Counted from the stretch's first letter, positions 7,944 through 16,698 are shown. The stretch: 56,222 nucleotides of DNA from Deltaproteobacteria bacterium (GCA_005879255.1 VBKY01000039.1:1-56222), one strand, 5' to 3'. Program-made: numbers and translations. Notes: a model not told the origin generated them from the sequence alone.

Positions 7944-9554
7944 ATGGAAACGTGCTTTGTTAGACCGGAATTTAAGAATAGCGAGTTTCGATCGCTCCTT
8001 CATCCGCCATTGTCGCTAGTGCGGCAAGACCTCACGTACTGCAAGCATTTCGGCTTTGCAGAGCCGCCTTTCAGCGGCACCTCTGATCCGCAATTTTTCT
8101 ACAGTAACGCGGCCAATGAGAAAATACTTACTGCTCTGGCGCGCGAAATCGCGGGAAAGGGCGCGTTTGTCGCCGTTACCGGCGAGGCGGGAACCGGCAA
8201 AACAACGCTACTGAGGCGATTGATCGGTGACTCGGCAGACAAGATCGATTACATCTTCATTGGCGTTAATGCTCGCCTGAGCTTCATCGGGCTACTTCGC
8301 GAGATCCTAGAGGAAACGGGCGTTTCCAGCATTTCAACGGACCGAGAATCCTTGCTCAAGCAGCTCGATGGCTATCTACAGGAACGGCGCGCCAAAGACC
8401 GCGGTGTCGCATTGGTTTTCGACGACGCCCAGCCCATCAGCGAGGAAGTGTTGAAGGAGCTTCCGCTCCTATGCAGCTCTGAGGGCAAAGGGTTGATGTC
8501 GATTGTGTTGGCAGGTCAGCCGGGCCTTCAAGGCCGGCTCGCCCAGCTCAAATCACTCAAAGAGCGCATGACTCTGACGAAACGGTTGACCCCTCTTAGA
8601 AAGAATGACGTCGCTCCCTATATTGCATTTAGACTCAATAAGGTCGGATATCAGGGCGAAGAGCTGTTCGAGCAGCGGGCCATTGAGAGGATCATCGATT
8701 CGTCCGCCGGGGTTCCGCGGCTGATCAACGCGGTTTGCGATAGCGCTTTGCTGCGCGCCTATCGAGCATGCGAATACAAGGTCACTGCCAAGATGATTGA
8801 TCAGGCCGCCTATGAATTGCGCTTGGGCGGGCATTTGCCGAGTATGGATCAGCGGACTGCGGCGGAAAGGATTCAACTGCGGAATCTTGAAAGGGCGTTT
8901 TTAGCCCCGCAAGTAAAAGCCAAGAGTAGAGTCAGTGATTCTGAGAAGGAAGAAGATGAAAGCCGGCCGACACAACCGATCCATGAATTGAAAAAATCGG
9001 GCCAGCATCACTATCGCTTCTCTAACGTCAAACGCTTGAGGGTATCAATCGGCGCCTTGATGATCCTGGTTATGTCGGCGTGGAGTTTCATAATGTTTTA
9101 CCCGCAACAACGAAACGGTACAGGATCGACCGTTACCCAGCGCGAGAAGATCCAAGCAGAACCAGTCCATACGCCCCCTGAAAAAACGCGCGTTGAAAAT
9201 AAAGCCGTGACAAAGGAGCCATTCCAGCGTGCACCCGCTTCCATTCCAAGTCTTGCAGTTGCCGAGAAGAACGAGAAGCGGAATGATCTGGCCGGCGCGA
9301 AAGAGCCGGTTGAAGGTCCGAGGGTCGGCGAAGTTGAGAGCCCGGCATCGGAGCAAATCTACCGGGTCAGCGGATCTTCATTCCTCCGAAACAAGCCTAC
9401 AGCGGATGCGGAGATCATCGAGACTCTCCAGCCCGGGACGCGCATCGCGGTCACCAGCAGGTCCGGCGAATATTTTCGCGTGCGCTCGCTGAGTGAGGAA
9501 AAGATTTCGGGGTTTGTCCATAGAGAAGATGCGTTCTTCGAACGCATTCAATAG
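7944..9554 (+). CDS. ExeA/TniB-type AAA+ ATPase with membrane helix and SH3-like tail (copy A)
   Basis: A cytoplasmic AAA+ domain opens with CKHFGFAEPPFS and has Walker A GEAGTGKTT. The Walker B region is VALVFDDAQ, where the usual catalytic Glu is Asp, and sensor-region GQPGLQGRL follows. One membrane helix (LRVSIGALMILVMSAWSF, nt ~9032-9100) leads to a Lys/Pro/Glu-rich linker. The end is a bacterial SH3-like domain (YRVSGSSFLRNKP to GFVHREDAFF), presumably periplasmic. The start is uncertain: the frame is open from ATG 7791. The paralogue's ATG aligns with an ACG here (8034), and the nearest legal upstream start is GTG 8019. I chose ATG 7944, which has AAGAGAA upstream. Homology of the leader to non-coding DNA of unit B argues against the longer form. 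Related ExeA proteins bind peptidoglycan and help secretin assembly. Confidence 0.78.
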   Translation: METCFVRPEFKNSEFRSLLHPPLSLVRQDLTYCKHFGFAEPPFSGTSDPQFFYSNAANEKILTALAREIAGKGAFVAVTGEAGTGKTTLLRRLIGDSADKIDYIFIGVNARLSFIGLLREILEETGVSSISTDRESLLKQLDGYLQERRAKDRGVALVFDDAQPISEEVLKELPLLCSSEGKGLMSIVLAGQPGLQGRLAQLKSLKERMTLTKRLTPLRKNDVAPYIAFRLNKVGYQGEELFEQRAIERIIDSSAGVPRLINAVCDSALLRAYRACEYKVTAKMIDQAAYELRLGGHLPSMDQRTAAERIQLRNLERAFLAPQVKAKSRVSDSEKEEDESRPTQPIHELKKSGQHHYRFSNVKRLRVSIGALMILVMSAWSFIMFYPQQRNGTGSTVTQREKIQAEPVHTPPEKTRVENKAVTKEPFQRAPASIPSLAVAEKNEKRNDLAGAKEPVEGPRVGEVESPASEQIYRVSGSSFLRNKPTADAEIIETLQPGTRIAVTSRSGEYFRVRSLSEEKISGFVHREDAFFERIQ

Positions 9555-9597
9555 GCGCTTTGCGCACAGTTCACAAAAGAAATCGTTTCCCTGGTTT

Positions 9598-9683
9598 TCA
9601 GCGCGGCTTTAATTTGTCTGCAAAGCGGTCATTCTCCAGTCCCTTGAGCAGGCTGTTATCAAGAAGCGCTTTCACGTCGACTC
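9598..9683 (-). pseudogene. Relic of an SBP gene 3' end
   Basis: On the minus strand this reads VDVKALLDNSLLKGLENDRF and then ADKLKPR followed by a stop. That is close to the C-terminus of the SBP gene at 12173-13170 (VDVKTLFDNSLLKGLENDGF, VERLKPR). Nothing of the rest of the SBP remains upstream; the next homologous sequence is the unit B leader from 9821. It marks the right end of duplication unit A. Confidence 0.8.
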
Positions 9684-9976
9684 TCTTATCCTGACTGTGT
9701 TGATGAGTTCAAGCGCAAAGGTTTAGGATCAGTCGACTATTGCGGGTAGGGTTTTCGGTGGGGCCGTGAGTCTAATAGTAGGTCGGTGCGATTGGCCGGC
9801 TGCTCGCGATAGCAAGAGTTTTGCATCGGCTTGCGCGGTGGTTGGCAGGAGACCAGACAAGTGATAAACGTGCTGGCGTGTAGGAGGGCGAGGGTAGTAG
9901 ATTAGATATGCGCAGCTATTACGTCGGTTGTTAGCCACCGCGAGATAAAGGGCCAGAGATTCGAGAGAAAGGCCGT

Positions 9977-12145
9977 ATGTACAGCAAATATTTCGGCTTT
10001 GAAGAATTCCCTTTTAGCGTTAATCCCGATCCGCGTTTTTTTTATAGCAATGCAGCTTATCAGGATGTGCTCGCAGGTTTGGAGCATGGGATCGAGGCCA
10101 GGAACGGGTTTACTGTAGTTACTGGCGAGGCGGGAACCGGCAAGACGACACTGCTACATCGATTGGTTTCTAGTTCGGCAGGCACTATTGAATACGCCCT
10201 CATTATTAACCCGCGCTTGGGCTTCATCCCGCTCCTGCGTACTATTTTACAGAATCTTGGGCTGCCCAGCTCCTCAACGGACAGAGAGACTTTGTTGGAG
10301 CAACTCAATGGCCACTTACGTGAACAATTCACGAAGGGGCGTACCGTCGCATTGCTTTTTGATGAAGCCCAAAGCTTAAGCGACGAAGTGTTCGAAGAGC
10401 TCCGGTTGCTTTGCAATCAAGAGATTGGCGGCGCAACGCTGACTTCGATTGTCCTGATGGGTCAGCCCGAACTTGAAAATCGCCTTGACCATTCGAGACT
10501 CCATCAGATCAAACAACGGATTACTTCAAGGCGGCGCCTGACTCCCCTTCAGGACCCTGACGTCCGTCACTACGTAGCATCGCGACTCGAACATGTCGGA
10601 TATAAGGGCGATGAGCTGTTTGAGCCGGCCGCCATCGAGCGGATAATCAGTTGGTCAAGCGGGATTCCACGGCTCATCAATACTATTTGTGATAACGCTT
10701 TGCTGCTTGCATACCAGGCATCCGAACGTAGGGTCACGGCCGGTATGATCGATGAGGTTGCGAATCATTTGCGTTTGGTTGAGCGTCCCGCACGTGGGCA
10801 CCAAAAAAACATTGATGAGGTTGCCAATCGATTGCGCTTGGTTGAGCATTTCCAACGTGCGAGCCAAAACAAGATTGATGAGGCTGGCGATCAACCGCGC
10901 TTCGTTGGCCGATCCCCAGTTGCAGAAAGGATTGATGCGGTTGCTAACCAACCGCGCTTCGTCGACGGGCCGCCAGTTGAGGAACCAAGAAACATTGATG
11001 AGGTTGCCAATCGATTGCGCTTGGTTGAGCATTCTCAACGCGCGAGCCAAGAAAAGATTGATGAGGCTGGCGATCAACTGCGCTTCGTTAACCGATCCCC
11101 AATTGCGGAAAAGATTGAGGAGGTCGCCGACCAACCACGGTTCGTCGGCCGGTCTCCGATTGAGGATCAAGAAAGGATTGATGAGATTGCCAATCAACCG
11201 CGCTTCGACGACCGGCCGCCGGTTGAGGACCAAAGAAAGATTGAGGAAGTTGCCGATCAATTGGGCTTAGACGACCGGCTCCCGATTGAGGACCAGAGAA
11301 AGATTGATGAGGCTGTCGATCCATTGCGCTTCGTCGACCATTCCCCAGTTGCGGACCAAGAAAGGGTTGACGAGGTTGTCAATCAGCCGCGCCTTGTCGG
11401 CGACTGGTCCTCAGATAAAACTGTGCCGGAAATCGAACAACCGCAGAAGTTAAACATAGCTTTTCCACTTAAGTCTGTAGAGGCGGGCAGTATAGTCGAC
11501 GACAACGCTAGAGAGGCTAGTGACCAATTAATTCCTCGGATCTATCAGGCGATGACAGTAAGTTGGCGCAATTATCAACTTAGTAAAGTCAATCGACTGA
11601 GGATTTCGATCGGGGCGTTGATGATCCTGGTTGTGGTGGCGGGAGGTTTGGCTGTGTTTTATCCTCGGCAGCGTGAAGCCGCTGTACCGGGTAACCGCTA
11701 CGCCGAAAATCTTTCGCGTGAGACAAATAAGACTGCCGTGCCGGCCGTGCCAGTCGATAATGTTAAAAATAACGGTGATGTCAGTACTAAAAAGATGGTG
11801 GAAGAGCCACCACAGCCGGTGTTGGCCACTCCGCCACCTTCATCCCGTGCTCTCGAAAACAGAGATCAGAATCGAGATACTCCAAAAAAACAAAAGATTG
11901 TCGAAGCTGGGAATAGTGGCAAAACGACTGATCCGGCGTCACAGGAGATTTATCGAGTCAGCGGAGCTTCATTCCTCAGGAAGAGGCCCGCAGCGGATGC
12001 CGAGATTATTGATACTCTAAAGCCCGGGATTCGCATCGTGGTTACAAATAGGTCGGGGGAATATCTTCGCGTGCGCTCGTTATCTGATGAGAGGGTTTCG
12101 GGTTTTGTTCATAAAGAAGATGCTTTCTTCGAACGTATCCGGTAA
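9977..12145 (+). CDS. ExeA/TniB-type AAA+ ATPase with repeat region, membrane helix and SH3-like tail (copy B)
   Basis: 722 residues. The AAA+ domain spans about 1-260: MYSKYFGFEEFPFSVNPDPR, Walker A GEAGTGKTT (50-58), Walker B VALLFDEAQ with an intact DE pair (Asp129, Glu130), and IPRLINTICDNALLLAY in the lid. Residues ~258-475 are about ten imperfect copies of a 21-residue unit (IDEVANRLRLVEHSQRASQ type). They grew out of the last lid helix, which is single in copy A. A membrane helix follows (SIGALMILVVVAGGLAVFY, ~545-563), then a charged linker and an SH3-like domain (YRVSGASFLRKRP to GFVHKEDAFF). ATG 9977 opens on the conserved family N-terminus. Probably a cell-envelope ATPase touching peptidoglycan; no secretion genes are nearby. 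Confidence 0.88.
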   Translation: MYSKYFGFEEFPFSVNPDPRFFYSNAAYQDVLAGLEHGIEARNGFTVVTGEAGTGKTTLLHRLVSSSAGTIEYALIINPRLGFIPLLRTILQNLGLPSSSTDRETLLEQLNGHLREQFTKGRTVALLFDEAQSLSDEVFEELRLLCNQEIGGATLTSIVLMGQPELENRLDHSRLHQIKQRITSRRRLTPLQDPDVRHYVASRLEHVGYKGDELFEPAAIERIISWSSGIPRLINTICDNALLLAYQASERRVTAGMIDEVANHLRLVERPARGHQKNIDEVANRLRLVEHFQRASQNKIDEAGDQPRFVGRSPVAERIDAVANQPRFVDGPPVEEPRNIDEVANRLRLVEHSQRASQEKIDEAGDQLRFVNRSPIAEKIEEVADQPRFVGRSPIEDQERIDEIANQPRFDDRPPVEDQRKIEEVADQLGLDDRLPIEDQRKIDEAVDPLRFVDHSPVADQERVDEVVNQPRLVGDWSSDKTVPEIEQPQKLNIAFPLKSVEAGSIVDDNAREASDQLIPRIYQAMTVSWRNYQLSKVNRLRISIGALMILVVVAGGLAVFYPRQREAAVPGNRYAENLSRETNKTAVPAVPVDNVKNNGDVSTKKMVEEPPQPVLATPPPSSRALENRDQNRDTPKKQKIVEAGNSGKTTDPASQEIYRVSGASFLRKRPAADAEIIDTLKPGIRIVVTNRSGEYLRVRSLSDERVSGFVHKEDAFFERIR
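10748..11401 (+). repeat. In-frame 63-bp minisatellite (about ten and a half units)
   Basis: Units start IDEVANH, IDEVANR, IDEAGDQ, IDAVANQ, IDEVANR, IDEAGDQ, IEEVADQ, IDEIANQ, IEEVADQ, IDEAVDP, VDEVVNQ. Eight units are 21 residues and two (the IDEAGDQ units) are 19. Units 2-4 and 5-7 form a higher-order 61-residue (183-bp) duplication, close at DNA level as well. The length keeps the reading frame. Confidence 0.9.
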
Positions 12146-12172
12146 TAGTTTTGCGTCCAAATTCACGGCCTT

Positions 12173-13170
12173 TCACCGGGGTTTCAATCTCTCTACAAAC
12201 CCGTCATTCTCCAGTCCCTTGAGCAGGCTGTTATCGAAAAGCGTTTTTACATCGACTTTCGGTAGCGGCGGGCCCTGAATCTGCATCGCTTCCACCGTGG
12301 CACGGGCCGAGGCCTCGTCGATATAAGGGATGCGCGGCAAGTCAGGCACGAGGTCATCGTAAAACTTACTGAGCACCTCCGGGTCACGATGACGGGTGTA
12401 TTTTGCGATCACTCTCATGGTCACATCGCGTTGAGATTTGACGTAGGCGAGGGCTTCGACATAAGCGCGCAAGAACGCGTCGACGGCATCGCGTCGCTCG
12501 CGCAAATATTTTTTCGGCGTCGCCGTCACAGTGATCAGTTGGCGGATACCTAGTTCGCGAATAATCGAAAACTTTCTCAGTCCCTGCTTTTCCGCCGCAT
12601 AGGTATTCGGCGCGGTTAGAATAGTGGCCGCGGCCTGTTTTCTGAGCACCGCCATCGCTCGTTCCGGTTGACCCGCCGTGCCGAACTGCACGAAGGTGAC
12701 GTCATCCTTTTTCAAGCCGACTTGTTCCAGCGCTTTGAGCATGTAGCCGTAGGTCGGACTGGTGGGATCGAGCGCGATTCTTTTGCCGCGCAGATCTTCC
12801 AGGCGATTGATGCTGGGATCGGTCATCAGCACGTAATGGCCGACAAAGTTATATTGGGTGGCGACGAAAATACCGTCGCCTCCGCCTGAGACGAGTCGGA
12901 TCAAACCTTCCGCGCCGCCTTGATAAAGTTGGATTTCGCCGGCCGTCAGAGCGGCATCATCACTCTGTTGCCTTGAATATATGCCATTTTTACGTCGAGG
13001 CCGTACTTGGCGAAAAAGCCTTGATCGAAACCGACCCAGAGGGGCGCGAAGCTGCCACTGATGGCCGAATAGCCAACGTTCATAGTGGTGAGTTTCTTGT
13101 CTTGCGCGGCGAGAGGAAAAAAAAGGTTCAGGACAGAAAGAAAGACCAGCAGCGGACAAAAATTTTTCAT
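12173..13170 (-). pseudogene. NMT1-like substrate-binding protein, broken by a frameshift
   Basis: The gene starts at 13170 with a signal peptide (MKNFCPLLVFLSVLNLFFPL, AAQ) and a normal SBP lobe 1 (GFDQGFFAKYGLDVKMAYIQ). After GNRVMM it runs into a stop. The continuation AALTAGEIQLYQGGAEGLI and the whole second half are in another frame. One missing G near 12955 (atgatg-ccgct) restores a full-length ~331-residue NMT1/THI5-like protein. It is either a true pseudogene or a sequence error. Its last ~28 codons are duplicated at 9598-9683. Divergent from the next SBP gene at 13343. Confidence 0.8.
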
Positions 13171-13342
13171 CTTTTCACAATTCCGTTAGAATGAATTCTT
13201 GAAGCAGCAAGGGCGAGCAGCCGTGAGCGCGTCTGGTCTTACCGTACCGGGGTCGGCGATTGCAATAGTCACGGGTCAACGCTCGCGGAGTGGGTTGTTC
13301 AAACCACAACGACTATGCTACCACGACCGTACGAGGATCGGC

Positions 13343-14323
13343 ATGCGGCGCACAGCATTTCAGATTTTTGCTAGCATTAGCTTCATTCTCGCATCTGTGT
13401 CGTTGTCGAGCCGCGTTCTGTCTCAGGAGCGGCCGCGGCTCAGGGTCAGCACGCTATTCATCGGCTCTTCTTTGTTGCCCTTTTGGATTGCCCAAGACCA
13501 AGGTCATTTCAATCGCGCGGGCGTGGATGTCGAGCTTATATCGATGCAGTCCAACCTCTCCACCAGCGCGCTTCTCGCCGGTGAAGTCGATGTGATCTTT
13601 GGCACCCCGCAAGTGCCGCTAACCGTGATGAGCGCCAAGAGTGCGCCGAATTTTGTTGCCATCGCCGCGTGGGCGAGCGCGAGCGAACACTGGTTAGTCG
13701 TCAATCCCGCGATCAAATCGGTTAAAGACTTGGACGGAAAAGTGCTGGCAACGAGCCGCCCGAAATCTGCCGATCACGGCTACGCTCTCATCATTCTCGA
13801 ACGAAACGGCATCGACAGTCGGCGGGTAACTTTCTTGTCTACGGGCGGACAGGCGGGGCGGGTGGCCGCGATCGAGTCGGGCCGAGTGATGGGCTCGGTA
13901 GTGAATCGCTATTATGCTCTCATGTTACAAAGAAAAGGGTTCCGGTCCATCGAAAGGTTGGAGCGCTCGGATTATCCATTTCCGCCGTCGATTTTTGTCG
14001 TCGCGCGCGAAAGTTTACAAACCAAGCGACCCGCTTTGAGAGGTTTCTTCACCGCATTAATCGAGGCCACGAAGAGGCAGAAGAGCGACAAGGAACTGGC
14101 ATTAAGGCTCATTCGCAAAAACTTGCGTCTCGATAACCCGGAGATCGTCGAGACGGCGTACGAAGACGGGCTGACGGTATCTTACCCGTATTTCACTGAG
14201 CGGCAGTTTCAAGTGAGTTTGGATCTCTTGAGCAAGAGCTTGGGGCAGCCGGTAGAGCTCTCTTATCAGCGAGTTGTAGATCACAGCCTCGTGGAAGAAA
14301 TCGCGCGCGCCGGTGGATTGTAG
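13343..14323 (+). CDS. ABC-type substrate-binding protein, NMT1-like
   Basis: 326 residues from ATG 13343, which has GAGG just upstream and opens on a signal peptide (MRRTAFQIFASISFILASVS, ending near VLSQ). The in-frame extension back to 13199 has no such features. The type II SBP fold is seen in LFIGSSLLPFWIAQDQGHFN, the LDGKVLATSRPKS strand and the GQAGRVAAIESGRVMGSVV hinge. It is the first of three consecutive SBP-type genes on this strand. No transporter subunits are nearby. Ligand unknown. Confidence 0.88.
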   Translation: MRRTAFQIFASISFILASVSLSSRVLSQERPRLRVSTLFIGSSLLPFWIAQDQGHFNRAGVDVELISMQSNLSTSALLAGEVDVIFGTPQVPLTVMSAKSAPNFVAIAAWASASEHWLVVNPAIKSVKDLDGKVLATSRPKSADHGYALIILERNGIDSRRVTFLSTGGQAGRVAAIESGRVMGSVVNRYYALMLQRKGFRSIERLERSDYPFPPSIFVVARESLQTKRPALRGFFTALIEATKRQKSDKELALRLIRKNLRLDNPEIVETAYEDGLTVSYPYFTERQFQVSLDLLSKSLGQPVELSYQRVVDHSLVEEIARAGGL

Positions 14324-14384
14324 ATGACATCATTGATGTCTCTCACCGGGGAGGGCCAGCCTTGAACCGAAGTAAAAGTTTGCC

Positions 14385-14459
14385 ATGCCGGCGAACGCCG
14401 GCATCCAGGTTCGTTTCGGTCAAGTTTAGAACCGCCTGGATTCCGGCTTTCGCCGGAAT
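14385..14459. repeat. REP doublet (ATGCCGGCGAAAGCCGGCATCCAGG type)
   Basis: Two 25-nt hairpin units (14385-14409 and 14435-14459) face each other and match at about 21 of 25 positions. Each contains its own stem (gccggcg with cgccggc). This is the widespread bacterial REP layout; a diverged relative is at 52074-52147. Confidence 0.7.
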
Positions 14460-14554
14460 GACCGCGAATAAGAGGCGACTTCCAGTCAACGAATTTGGAA
14501 CCCATCAACTTGGAGCAGAGGGTTGTTTAGGTTAGCCTTATTGAGGAAGAAGCT

Positions 14555-15514
14555 ATGAGTAATCTACCTCTTATCATCGGCTTGAGCGCTTCGCCTTACA
14601 CGCAGGCTTTGTTTGACGGAACGGTGCGAGCAAAGGGGATCGAGCTCGAGCTCCAAACGCGCTTCGGCGATGGCTTAGACAACGTCGGCGCGCGCCACCG
14701 TGAAATCATCGCGGGAAAAATAGACGGCGGAGAGCTGTCGATTTCGTCTTACATCCTAGCGCGGCTGAGGGGCGTGCCGCTCATCGCACTGCCGGTTTTT
14801 TTGTCGCGCCGTTTTCGCCTGCGCTGCATGTACTGCCGCGCCGATTCGCCGTTGCAACACCCAGCGGAATTGGCCGGCAAGAAAGCCACAGTGCATCGCT
14901 TCAACGCGACCACGCCGGTGTGGCTGAAGGGAATATTGCAGAACGAATTTGGTGTTAAGCCCAAGGACATAGAGTGGTATGTAGCTGAGCCGGACATCGC
15001 CGAGGAAAGTCTGCGGCCGCCGCCGTCCGACGTGCGAGTTAATTTTGTTTCTCTACCGCGAACCCGCGAGCACGCGGTCGAATTAGTCGAACAGGGTGAG
15101 ATCGACGCCGCGCTGGAACCTTATGCGCTCCATGCCAACCCGAACATGCGCTATCTGATGAGCGACTATCGCCGTGCCGAAGAAGAATTTTTTCATCGTA
15201 CCGGCGCCTATACGACCAACCATCTCTTTGCGCTCCGCGAAGAAATCGCCAAAGAGCATCCTTCAGCCGTGCAGAATCTCTTCGCGGCACTGAAAGAGGC
15301 GAACACAATGGCAGACCGGTATCGCGATGAAAAACAAAAGCGTGAGGCCGCGTGGGAAAAAGAGGTAATGGGAGAGGAATTTCACTATAGCTTGCGAGAA
15401 GGCTGCGCGCGCAGATCGCTGGAAACCTTGATGGAGTATCAAGTCCAGCAGGGCATTCTCGATCGAAAACCGAAGATCGAAGATCTTTTCATTGCTGAAA
15501 CGCTTAATCTGTGA
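14555..15514 (+). CDS. 4,5-dihydroxyphthalate decarboxylase-like / SBP-fold protein without signal peptide
   Basis: 319 residues; ATG preceded by GAGGAAGAAG. The protein has the SBP type II (NMT1-like) fold of the group usually labelled 4,5-dihydroxyphthalate decarboxylase: LIIGLSASPYTQALFDGTV at the N-terminus, GGELSISSYILARLRG, PELAGKK-type strand (HPAELAGKKATVHRF) and the closing HFYSLREG-like segment (FHYSLREGCARRSLE). No signal peptide is present, so it is cytoplasmic unless exported otherwise. Members have been named for phthalate catabolism but most are untested. The gene at the right edge of the window (55407-56222) is a paralogue. The next SBP starts 24 bp downstream, suggesting an operon. 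Confidence 0.75.
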   Translation: MSNLPLIIGLSASPYTQALFDGTVRAKGIELELQTRFGDGLDNVGARHREIIAGKIDGGELSISSYILARLRGVPLIALPVFLSRRFRLRCMYCRADSPLQHPAELAGKKATVHRFNATTPVWLKGILQNEFGVKPKDIEWYVAEPDIAEESLRPPPSDVRVNFVSLPRTREHAVELVEQGEIDAALEPYALHANPNMRYLMSDYRRAEEEFFHRTGAYTTNHLFALREEIAKEHPSAVQNLFAALKEANTMADRYRDEKQKREAAWEKEVMGEEFHYSLREGCARRSLETLMEYQVQQGILDRKPKIEDLFIAETLNL

Positions 15515-15538
15515 GACTGAAGGGAGCAAGGCACGGCT

Positions 15539-16516
15539 ATGGTGATTCGTGCGTTTTGGTTTCTCATCGCGACGGTCTTCATTCCCGATGCAACGATCCA
15601 CGCGCAGTCGCCAATCAAGAAAGTCCGGATGGGCATTCAGTCGACGAATATCGGCTTTCTGCCGTTTCACGCCGCCTTCCACAGGGGATTCTATCGCGAA
15701 CAGGGAATTGAATTGGAAACGATTTTCATGTCGACACAGGCGGTGAATGCGGCCTTCATCCGCGGCGACATCGACTACAGCGCGGCGGTTAACGGCATCA
15801 TTCAGGGCATCGTCCGCGGCGCGCCGGCCAAAATTCTCGCGTGCGCCGTCGACCGGCCGCTGCAGTCTTTCATCGTCAGAAAAGAGATTCGAACGCCCCG
15901 TGATCTCAAGGGCAAGAAAGTCGCGGGCAGCACGACGGGCGGGACGGCAACGTTAATGGCCGACGCCGCGCTCAAACACTTTGGCCTCGATCCGGGACGC
16001 GACGTTAGTGTCCTTCCGCTTAGAGGCAACCGGCTGACGGCTTTGGAGAGCGGAGCGGTGGACGCGGCGCTCCTCGGCGTGCCGGAAAATATCATCGCCA
16101 TGGAGAAAGGCTACGGCGAACTGCTTTTCTTGGGCGACGTTGTTAATTTTCCTCAGAACGGTTTCGGTGCTTTAGTGAAAAGGATTCAAGACAACCCGAA
16201 CGAAGTCTACGCCATGGTGCGCGCCACGTTGCGAGGATTTATCTTCAGCCTGGATCCGCGAAACCGAGAAGACGTCATCAACATCATCATGAAGCAATGG
16301 CAGCTTAACGACCGACGGCTCGCGGGTGAGATGTTGAAGCAATTTGGCCGCGGCATCATTCGCGATATGTCGGTCAAAACCGAAGGCATGCAGCTGATGA
16401 TCGACCTGGTGCGTGAAGATTCCAAAGTCGCTCAGCCGTTCACGGTTTCTCAGGTCGTCGACTACAGCTTTCTCGAAAAAGCCCGCCGCGATCTCAACGT
16501 GCCGCGGGCGCAGTAA
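15539..16516 (+). CDS. ABC-type substrate-binding protein, NMT1-like
   Basis: 325 residues with a signal peptide (MVIRAFWFLIATVFIPDATI, HAQ). Lobe 1 reads NIGFLPFHAAFHRGFYREQG, a typical NMT1/SsuA opening. DLKGKKVAGSTTGGTATLMA forms the second-lobe entry, and the tail ends VVDYSFLEKARRDL, where FSFV/YSFLEKA is the usual terminus of this subfamily. AAGGGAGC lies upstream of the ATG, and the gene follows the SBP-like gene at 14555 by 24 bp. No permease nearby. Ligand unknown. Confidence 0.9.
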   Translation: MVIRAFWFLIATVFIPDATIHAQSPIKKVRMGIQSTNIGFLPFHAAFHRGFYREQGIELETIFMSTQAVNAAFIRGDIDYSAAVNGIIQGIVRGAPAKILACAVDRPLQSFIVRKEIRTPRDLKGKKVAGSTTGGTATLMADAALKHFGLDPGRDVSVLPLRGNRLTALESGAVDAALLGVPENIIAMEKGYGELLFLGDVVNFPQNGFGALVKRIQDNPNEVYAMVRATLRGFIFSLDPRNREDVINIIMKQWQLNDRRLAGEMLKQFGRGIIRDMSVKTEGMQLMIDLVREDSKVAQPFTVSQVVDYSFLEKARRDLNVPRAQ

Positions 16517-16595
16517 TGAATGTCGGTTTCACGGAAGCGAAGCATAGCACGCCTACGCATGGAAAAATGGCTTTCACTGCGAAATTGCAATGAAG

Positions 16596-16689
16596 TTTTC
16601 ACCACGAAGGGCCCCCACCTCTTTTCTCCCCGCGTCGCGGGGTAGGATGAAGGAGGGGGTCAACTCTTCGCGTCCTTCGTGGTGGAAAA
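16596..16689. repeat. Palindromic element with CACCACGAAGG arms
   Basis: Outer arms ttttcaccacgaagg (16596-16610) and ccttcgtggtggaaaa (16674-16689) are inverted copies with one extra base. Inside are a smaller hairpin (ccccgcgtcgcgggg) and C-rich/G-rich flanks. The caccacgaagg motif is a common dispersed repeat in many bacterial genomes. It ends just before the tcuA start and could influence its translation. Confidence 0.6.
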
Positions 16690-16698
16690 GTTTTTCTC

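Larger units (their letters stand above)
7859..9683. repeat. Tandem duplication, unit A (ATPase gene plus SBP tail)
   Basis: This stretch matches 9821-12258 in layout and sequence. There is a leader (ttgcgttagtttgcaac here, ttgcatcggcttgcgcg in unit B; then agtgatagacgt vs agtgataaacgt). An ExeA-like ATPase gene follows, then the 3' end of an SBP gene on the minus strand. Unit B is longer mainly because its ATPase gene contains an internal repeat array. Confidence 0.75.
9821..12258. repeat. Tandem duplication, unit B
   Basis: Second copy of the leader, ATPase gene and SBP tail described for 7859-9683. Here the SBP gene continues at full length beyond the unit boundary. That suggests unit B sits in the ancestral context and unit A is the derived copy. 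Confidence 0.75.

Noticed and set aside
10748..11401. CRISPR-like array
   Set aside because: The repeats are contiguous, in frame and translate as a protein repeat; there are no unique spacers.
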